Assembly: GCA_936440205.1 (NCBI GenBank)
Contig: OW387148.1
Span: 23,243,961 to 23,307,960 of the forward strand
Length of the DNA: 64,000 nt
Source of the DNA: Lepidonotus clava
Taxonomy: Eukaryota > Annelida > Polychaeta > Phyllodocida > Polynoidae
Direction: 5' to 3'
Under the pieces are notes generated by a model that was not told where the DNA came from, did no database searches, and worked only from the letters and a program-made list of their open reading frames with translations. The position numbers and the translations under genes were made by a program. Positions 58,832-64,000 of this stretch are shown piece by piece. Position 1 is the first letter of the stretch. Each line of letters starts with the position of its first letter.

Positions 58832-61800
58832 TATTCCCATTATATGTAGAGAGGTCGTGACCACTTTGAACAGGACTTTACGTTTCAAAAACCATAATAG
58901 ATCAATGAAATATAACTTTGACCAATACAGTACCATGAATCATACCCTCTATGATATTTAAATTGAGGCAAATCCCTTAAGGAACTTGTATCTTAGATTA
59001 TCGGTAGGGTGGTTTCTATTTAGATTCCTGGTTGGCCAAAACATATGACACTTCGCCCTCAAGATTTACCAGTATCATGCAAAGGAGATTCCATTCTAAT
59101 ATAGTATGACCATGAACATGTACGTACATTGGTTAAACCAATAAAGCTAGAAGTGGTCTTATCTCCCTGATATCACACATTCATGTCAGGTCACCCTTAC
59201 GGTCAATATACCCCTGGTCAATGACATTCGATAAACGACTCTAATCTGGTCAAGATTTCCATTTCCCTGCCCCCTAGGTCCCGAGCTGTCAGATCTCATA
59301 CATATCTGACCCCGAGTACTTTCCAATATCACACAGACGATCGCCGTATTGAAGACCAGGGCCGGTTGAGGTGTATGGGATGTGAGAGAGGTAGAGGGAT
59401 CCAGTATATAGGCTGGTGGCCAACTCATGAGGTGGGGATACCCAGTGCTCTGGTTGAGACTGGGAAGGGCGGGCGGGTAAGATCCAATTGCGGAATTTGT
59501 GCTGTCAGACCTGATCTAGCTGATCCATCAAAGAGCTGGGATACCCCACCCACCCAATCGGCCCACACGATCCAGCCACTGCGGTCCCTCTACTTCCTTC
59601 CCTTCTCATCCACAAACATTGTAGGTCCAGTGTAGGCCGTTTGAGGTGTGCAAATGGCTGGATTTTTTTTTGGCGAAGGAAACAACTCAGAATTGGTCCT
59701 CTAGCCCGTAAAGACCACATTCAGACTTCACTGAATGGACTGAGCTGGGTTGGCCTCTAAAGCGCATTCAGGAAGATTTGAGAGTTCCCAGGTTTCTCAT
59801 TTATACGGATACCAAGGCGGAGGCGGAATCTTTACAATGAAGACCATTTATTATTTTGGGGTTCATGTCGAATTTCTGAAATGTCCACTTTTTGGCTGAT
59901 GGTAATGAATTAGGGGTAAATATGTCCATGATTTTTTAAACAATTATTTAGATTCCTTTTTCATAGACTGTAGGCCTACTGCTGAGAATGAAGGTCGTAC
60001 TTAGTCTAAAGAAAGGTAAATCCTCACTGTGAGCATTTCAACAATTGTCTCAGAAACAACTGTCTTGTTATAATTGTTCAAATCCCAACATGGTGTCATT
60101 ATTCTGAGAAGCAGCACAAGAATTCTTTTTTTTTGAAAGTATGAAGTATAATAGATTTTAAAATTCGGAATATTAGTTTAGGAGTTTTCCTTTCAAGGTT
60201 GTGTGCTTTTCTTGACATGAAAGACAACTGTCTCCTTTACAAGAAGTGAAATGTATTAGACTTGAACTGAAGGATCATAATATATCTACGAAACCCCACA
60301 AACAATAGCTTCCTGTCTGCTCTGACTGAACACAGCTAAGGCTTCTCTTGGCAACATTAGATTTATTTTTACAGGACATCCTCAACAATAGAATCATCTT
60401 GTTCAGGTTCCCATATACAGAGTTGTCCTGTTATTAGACTAGTTATATCTATACATTTAGAACCTGAACAGATTCAATATATTTTGACAACTATTATCAC
60501 CATACACTAGGCAACATGTTAAAATGGTACTAAACCCATTCCAGTATTCGCTATTATTTTGTCACGCATGGGTACAGTCCTTGTGGAGATTACATCAATA
60601 CAGGAGTGTTTATGTTTCTGGTTCTTGTTTGGTATTGCGTTAGAGAAGCACATTGTCGTTGGCAGATACAAACATCATGGTATCGGCAATTCAATCCCCT
60701 TGCATTTGCAATAGGTCATGCACAATGCAAATGCTGTGTAACTCAAGGTGGAATACAGCCTTAACATGAATAAGAAAGGGCGTGGTTAGTCCTCATATAC
60801 TCCAATTTGTTAACTGCACCAAGCGGGTTTGAAGTGCCTCAGAGCAGATATAAACCACTTTAAACAGTTGCTATGTGTAATTGCCCCGTTCTCCTAGGCA
60901 GTATACCAATCCCCACCAGGGCTGGAGAGGCTGGACTCCGACCAGGGATATACCAGACCCCAAATCGATGTGGAGAGTCCCTAGAAAGCGGCTGTAGGGC
61001 TTTAGTCCAATCCCTGCAGGGCTAATCTATGCCAGGATGAAACTTTTCCCTTTAAAAAAGGTCCAAGCTGAATAAGATAGCTTGGATTACTGTCTCCGGT
61101 GTTGTTAAACCAGCGGGACCATTAAGCAGCCAGCTTAACCGAGTTACATCCATAACCTCATTTTAAAAGTAATTTCAAAGTTTCAGCAAAGTGGGAATTG
61201 AGTTATAGTGCTTCTCAAATCCGTAAGGTGGAATATTTTCAGGGCGCCGTTATTGATTCTTTACTTTGATGGTGGTCTCTTTTTCTACGTGTGAATGAGA
61301 GGACGTCTGGCGAATATATCGAATTCATATGGCGCGAGGTCGCCGCATACTGGTCGTTTGAAGTTTCATGGCGGAGTGAGAAGGTTCACTCAAACATGCT
61401 AGTATTTGATTGATCTTAAGATAGTCTATATGCATTTTCCGTCCCTTTTATCTCGGCGGGATCGATAACCATAAGGAGGACGGGCGTGTGTTTGGGTGAA
61501 TTAGGGTCCCCAGGCAAATTGTCCAAGGCACTTTATTGCGGATAGAGACATTTTTGCTGACTAAGCTGGGGTTATTTGATTTTATCAAAAGGCTGAAAAT
61601 AGTGACTTTATCCGTTTCTTTTGAACTGCCGTGTAATCATAGAATCTTTCCTAAGCAATTTCTTATTGAAGGTAAAATAAGCCTCCAGGGTACAAAGAAC
61701 AGGCAGATACCATATACTGCTTTTATCATGGAGAGAGAATCAAGAACTCTGTCACAGCTTGATGAGAAACATAAACACTCTTTTAGTCTGCAAGATTGGC

Positions 61801-64000
61801 TACATTACTGCCGAGGGCTGTATGATAAACGAAAACAGGTTATCTAAAATTGTAAAAAGTCTAGATTAATCATAAATGGGTTATAAAGAAGGAGATAATC
61901 CAACAATACAGCCGTAATGCCAATTCATAACTAACAACTTAGCCTCCCGTTGATTACAGAGTGTGTTATAGATCCTACTGGTAGGGGCTGTGATAAGGTC
62001 CTGGACCAAACAATATGATTGCATTAATCAAAACAGTCCCATCTCATAAATCAACCGACATGCCACCTAAGGGACTTTTTACTTCTGTTCCTCTCCCCAC
62101 ACCCCACAGCACGATTAGGATTAATATCCATATTCTCTGCTTATTCTCTAAGCTCTAGCATTATAGAAACGGTTACCTCTATCTTTGTGAAGTGTTGTTT
62201 CTTTCTTTTTTAAATGGAAGGGAGAATGTGACGTTATATCGATCCTAATTGGTTAGGCGATATAATATCGAAAAAAGATCCCTTTTAAGGCTTTTTTTTT
62301 GGGAAAGGACCATTAGTTTTGTGGCAAGGGAGATGCATATTAAGACGCTTCATGTATAGCATAATATGATCCTACTTTCCTTTCTTAAATTACCAGCAAT
62401 TTATGTGGTAATGCAATGTCACGCTTTGTTAGTACTAAATAGATAAATGGTTCTGACATATGTAGATTGGAATCGTCACTATTAAAGTTACTATTTAACA
62501 TAAGGATTTATGGTCAACACTTTCCATTATTATTATCTGTTGTTCGGTCTTCGTGTTCTGAACCACTCTGTGCGTAGGTTCTTTCACATAATTATACAAC
62601 CTACCAATCACATTGCGAACACATTGCATAGAGATGACCGATTCATGATAACATCCTGTTTTCCGATCTGTAACTTTATGTCATCAGTATTAATGCTGTT
62701 TAATATTTTCAACATTCCATATCGGATATAGCACTAGACTAAGTATAATAACATATCAGTACATAGGACCTCTCATCTGGACAATGGCGTATCGCTATGC
62801 TTTGCAAGATAACACGGCATTACCAAAAACATACAGGGAATGTGTCGCTTAGTTTCAAGTTCTTTTTCTAACGGTTGAAAGCCAACAGTTCTGGTTACAT
62901 ACATAGCTTACTGCTTTCCTGTACAGTAACTGAAATATAGGTTTCAGATATACCCCAACAACGTAATATCCAACATTACAATTTTTGTATTATTCTGTCG
63001 AATGACTGATGGTCATCTCATTACATACACCTTCTCAGGTAACCAATACTGCCCTCAGATTTAGAACAACTCTTTTCATGATCAGATAGTGTAGGAACGC
63101 AAATGTATGAGAATTTTGTGGTGGTTTTGGACACATACAAAATATGATGTGCTTGGTTCTGCTAGTGGATGGTTGGAATTACTGTTGTAATAAATTTTCT
63201 GTAACTAATACTGATAATTCAATGTCACGAAAAGCACTGTAAAGTGATGACGTTTTGTTTCAATAAAAAATATATAACGTGACTGCACAAACAGGACTTA
63301 AAAGAATTATGAGGTGTTATTGGAGAGATTTGTGAGTAAAACAGTAAAATGCAAAAATCCACAACTAGATTATGCAGATACCTTTATAATTTAGATCGAT
63401 TGTTAAGATTCTTTATACAGGTAGACGTTATAATCCCACGTGACATTAATGCGCTGTCTTCCTGTTAAATCCCATCGAGTTATATTTCCATTCTACCAGA
63501 CAGTCGCTAAGTTTCAGCGGAATAATCAAGTCAATCTGCATATGCTAATTTCCAATCCAAATCGAAAAAGCTGACACATTGTTATCAGTCCCTAATTGGA
63601 TTAGGCTTGCAGCAGGCCAGCCCATCCACAGCGATGGGTGGAATCAATTCTTAATGGACCTAAAACATGCCTGTAGGTGACTGACAGAAATCCAATGTGA
63701 CAGAGCTGTTAGTGCGACCTAAATATTGGCCGCAATTGGGTCAGAGTGAGCTGCTCCGATTACACCTAAGAGCAGTTGTTGAGCAGCTCCTACATGTGCT
63801 GGATTGCAGCTCAGATCATTGTAAGGGGACAGAGGCCTAGTTCCGACAGGCGGCGACAGGGGGCAGGGCTATTCATCGTTTCAATCGGCCTCAAGTCTCA
63901 TTAGTGTCCGGAGAGGGTTATTTATCTGAATTAACGAGATCTGCTTTTGTTCCGCTCCGGCCCCAATGAGTTGGGAGCCCTGATAATGCGCCCTGCATAT
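58832..64000. other. Unassigned noncoding DNA
   Basis: No gene recognised. A hairpin with 13 paired bases, TTATATCGatCCTAA facing TTAGGCGATATAA, lies at 62234-62265. 60880-61140 and 63580-64000 are less AT-rich, non-repetitive blocks. The second contains CTAATTGGATTA, a homeodomain/OTX-like site. The 103-codon frame at 61536-61847 has no recognised motif. Confidence 0.4.

Noticed and set aside
1-64000. LTR/retrovirus, LINE, Polinton, CRISPR or bacterial features
   Set aside because: No reverse transcriptase, integrase, capsid or Cas-like frames, long direct terminal repeats or spacer arrays were seen.
1-64000. Known microRNA or canonical tRNA/rRNA genes
   Set aside because: A by-eye search for widely conserved miRNA seeds and foldable tRNA cloverleaves found none; only degraded tRNA-like heads are present.

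Overview
The window looks like noncoding DNA from an invertebrate nuclear genome, most likely a marine mollusc or other lophotrochozoan. The DNA is AT-rich by eye and has almost no long open frames. It carries short transposon-derived inserts with terminal inverted repeats (TIRs), metazoan-style splice signals, and tRNA-like SINE remnants. The mollusc call is an inference from how the inserts look (notably the one at 29598-29951); no gene here proves it. Nothing resembles bacterial operons, CRISPR, phage, retrovirus/LTR elements, LINE reverse transcriptase or Polinton genes.

Genes. The one coding exon I trust moderately is on the minus strand at 48888-49084. It has a pyrimidine-rich acceptor, a start codon in good context, a signal peptide, a short cysteine-rich segment and a consensus donor. 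It is the 5' coding exon of a secreted or type I membrane protein, with a TNF-receptor-like or thrombospondin-type-1-like cysteine pattern. Its other exons lie to the left and I could not identify them. Weaker exon candidates with one or two good splice sites are at 7199-7310, 27227-27356, 36562-36846, 37189-37339 and 52119-52379 on plus, and 26523-26699 on minus. No family was recognised for any of these.

Layout. 1-9 kb: a TATA/NRF1/ETS/CCAAT cluster near 1.65 kb, a 12-copy minisatellite with a 73-74 bp unit at 4.9-5.8 kb, and a candidate exon at 7.2 kb. 9-15.6 kb: a transposon-rich stretch with a SINE-like remnant, two copies of an ACTGTA-rich palindromic insert (one with perfect 55-bp arms), a roughly 1-kb TIR element, a nested roughly 280-bp insert and a TTAA-flanked piggyBac-type insert. 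17-36 kb: mostly unique DNA with GC-rich promoter-like patches, two more TIR inserts, and three co-oriented CTCF-like motifs at 25-29 kb. 36-48 kb: weak exon candidates, a tRNA-like sequence at 43.05 kb and a 43-bp minisatellite at 44.05-44.45 kb with a three-unit higher-order pattern. 48-56 kb: the signal-peptide exon, a 150-bp insert, promoter-like sequence at 52.7 kb beside a G-rich 19-bp minisatellite, and a second promoter-like sequence ahead of a 149-codon frame at 55.2 kb. 56-64 kb: a roughly 625-bp TIR element and otherwise unique DNA.

The simplest reading is intergenic and intronic DNA around one or a few genes with long introns. Several compact promoter-like modules and many non-autonomous DNA transposons are scattered through it. 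I did not find a convincing new multi-gene system. The most distinctive signals are the perfect palindrome at 11.7-11.9 kb, the signal-peptide exon, the CTCF-like trio, and the promoter-like patches that lack long downstream reading frames.
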